A DNA stretch of 8,095 nt from Chitinophagales bacterium. Its GTDB lineage: Bacteria > Bacteroidota > Bacteroidia > Chitinophagales > Saprospiraceae. The notes under the pieces are model-generated. The model saw only the letters and a list, made by a program, of their open reading frames with translations. It was not told where the DNA came from and ran no database searches. The stretch is taken from assembly GCA_013297575.1 (NCBI GenBank), contig JAAFHO010000234.1, positions 1 through 8,095 on the forward strand. Direction: 5' to 3'. Shown piece by piece: positions 7,765 to 8,095 of the stretch. The position numbers and the translations under genes were made by a program. Numbering within the stretch: position 1 is the first letter of the stretch; each line of letters starts with the position of its first letter.

Positions 7765-7786
7765 CCACAAATCCATTTACTTTTTT

Positions 7787-8095
7787 ATGAATCATTTTCA
7801 AGACAGCCCTTTAATTGGTTGGGCAGCCTTATCCCTCTTTTTGTTGTGTACATTCGGTAGTTGCCAAAGAACAGTTAACGAACCTTTGCCCGATACCTAT
7901 AAGCAATCAGGTGCTTTTATCAAGTCGCTTCCGTATTACAACCCCGACTCTTGTGTGCTGCTCATCCGCCGCAATGTGCCACCGCAATGGCAGGGAGCCG
8001 CTTACGAAAATCTTTTCCTCGATGGGCCAGAGGACAGTCCGCTCCAACTTGGCTTCCAGCACTTGGACTATTACGAAAAAAACTTCCCCACCGAT
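7787..8095 (+). CDS. Probable lipoprotein of unknown function, 3' end beyond the window
   Basis: 103 codons are visible, open to the right edge. The ATG is the first possible start after an in-frame TAA at 7757-7759; no Shine-Dalgarno is seen. The N-terminus has a hydrophobic stretch (about residues 9-23, IGWAALSLFLLCTF) followed by FGSC, a lipobox-like motif with the acylated cysteine at position 26, so the mature protein is probably anchored in the envelope. The n-region is unusual because it has no Lys or Arg. The mature part visible here (SLPYYNPDSCVLLIRRN, then an acidic and aromatic stretch near DYYEKNF) matches no family I recognise. The gene is divergent from the S74 / giant-protein pair and shares its spacer. 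Confidence 0.78.
   Translation, partial: MNHFQDSPLIGWAALSLFLLCTFGSCQRTVNEPLPDTYKQSGAFIKSLPYYNPDSCVLLIRRNVPPQWQGAAYENLFLDGPEDSPLQLGFQHLDYYEKNFPTD

Larger units (their letters stand above)
7447..7786. other. Divergent intergenic spacer with regulatory-looking repeats
   Basis: These 340 bases lie between the divergent starts of the S74 gene and the lipoprotein gene. They are AT-rich, unlike the coding DNA on either side. They contain a tandem 12-bp repeat within inverted arms (7681-7720), a G7 run (7579-7585), an A8 run in the 7541-7550 area and a promoter-like element before the plus-strand gene. One minus-strand open frame of 82 codons (7463-7711) crosses the spacer, but it starts inside the repeat, shows no domain and runs through the expected promoter of the S74 gene, so I do not call it a gene. 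Confidence 0.7.

Noticed and set aside
1..8095. CRISPR array, tRNA or rRNA genes, insertion sequences, integrase or transposase genes
   Set aside because: No regularly spaced repeats, RNA-gene signatures, terminal inverted repeats or transposase-like frames were seen. The only clear DNA repeat is the 12-mer pair in the divergent spacer.

Overview
The window looks like Bacteroidota DNA, most likely from a Saprospiria-like environmental lineage. This is inferred from the secreted-protein repertoire (LamG, Fn3, carboxypeptidase-regulatory-like and BACON-like modules, plus GQP...GFW and GWNWISFN motifs), from starts without a Shine-Dalgarno, from a TAnnTTTG-type promoter element and from AT-rich spacers. 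No rRNA, tRNA or housekeeping gene is present to fix the taxonomy.

Layout. Positions 1-5825 (minus strand) are one uninterrupted reading frame that leaves the window at its left edge. It has at least 1941 codons, and I read every codon without meeting a stop. It starts with a signal peptide and continues as a mosaic of extracellular beta domains, so it is a giant secreted or surface protein whose C-terminus is not visible. Immediately upstream in the same direction, 49 bases away, is a complete 523-residue gene (5875-7446, minus). It encodes a secreted phage-tail-fibre-like protein: signal peptide, collar-like beta domain, glycine-punctuated stalk, S74 self-cleaving chaperone domain with its Ser-Lys dyad, and a C-terminal coiled coil. 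No terminator or promoter is visible between the two genes, so they are probably one transcription unit.

A 340-base AT-rich divergent spacer (7447-7786) separates this pair from the start of a plus-strand gene (7787 to the right edge) for a probable lipoprotein that I do not recognise. The spacer holds a perfect 12-bp tandem repeat framed by 7-bp inverted arms, a run of seven G, and a good match to the Bacteroidota -7 element in front of the lipoprotein gene.

Inferred joint role: the two minus-strand genes both make exported, envelope-associated proteins, one a trimeric fibre matured by autoproteolysis and the other a giant multidomain adhesin- or matrix-like protein. A shared job in surface attachment or extracellular structure is plausible but not shown. 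The most unusual points are a LamG domain that appears to be inserted inside a carboxypeptidase-regulatory-like fold, an unassigned Ser/Thr-rich amphipathic-strand region in the middle of the giant protein, and an 86-residue insertion inside the S74 chaperone domain.
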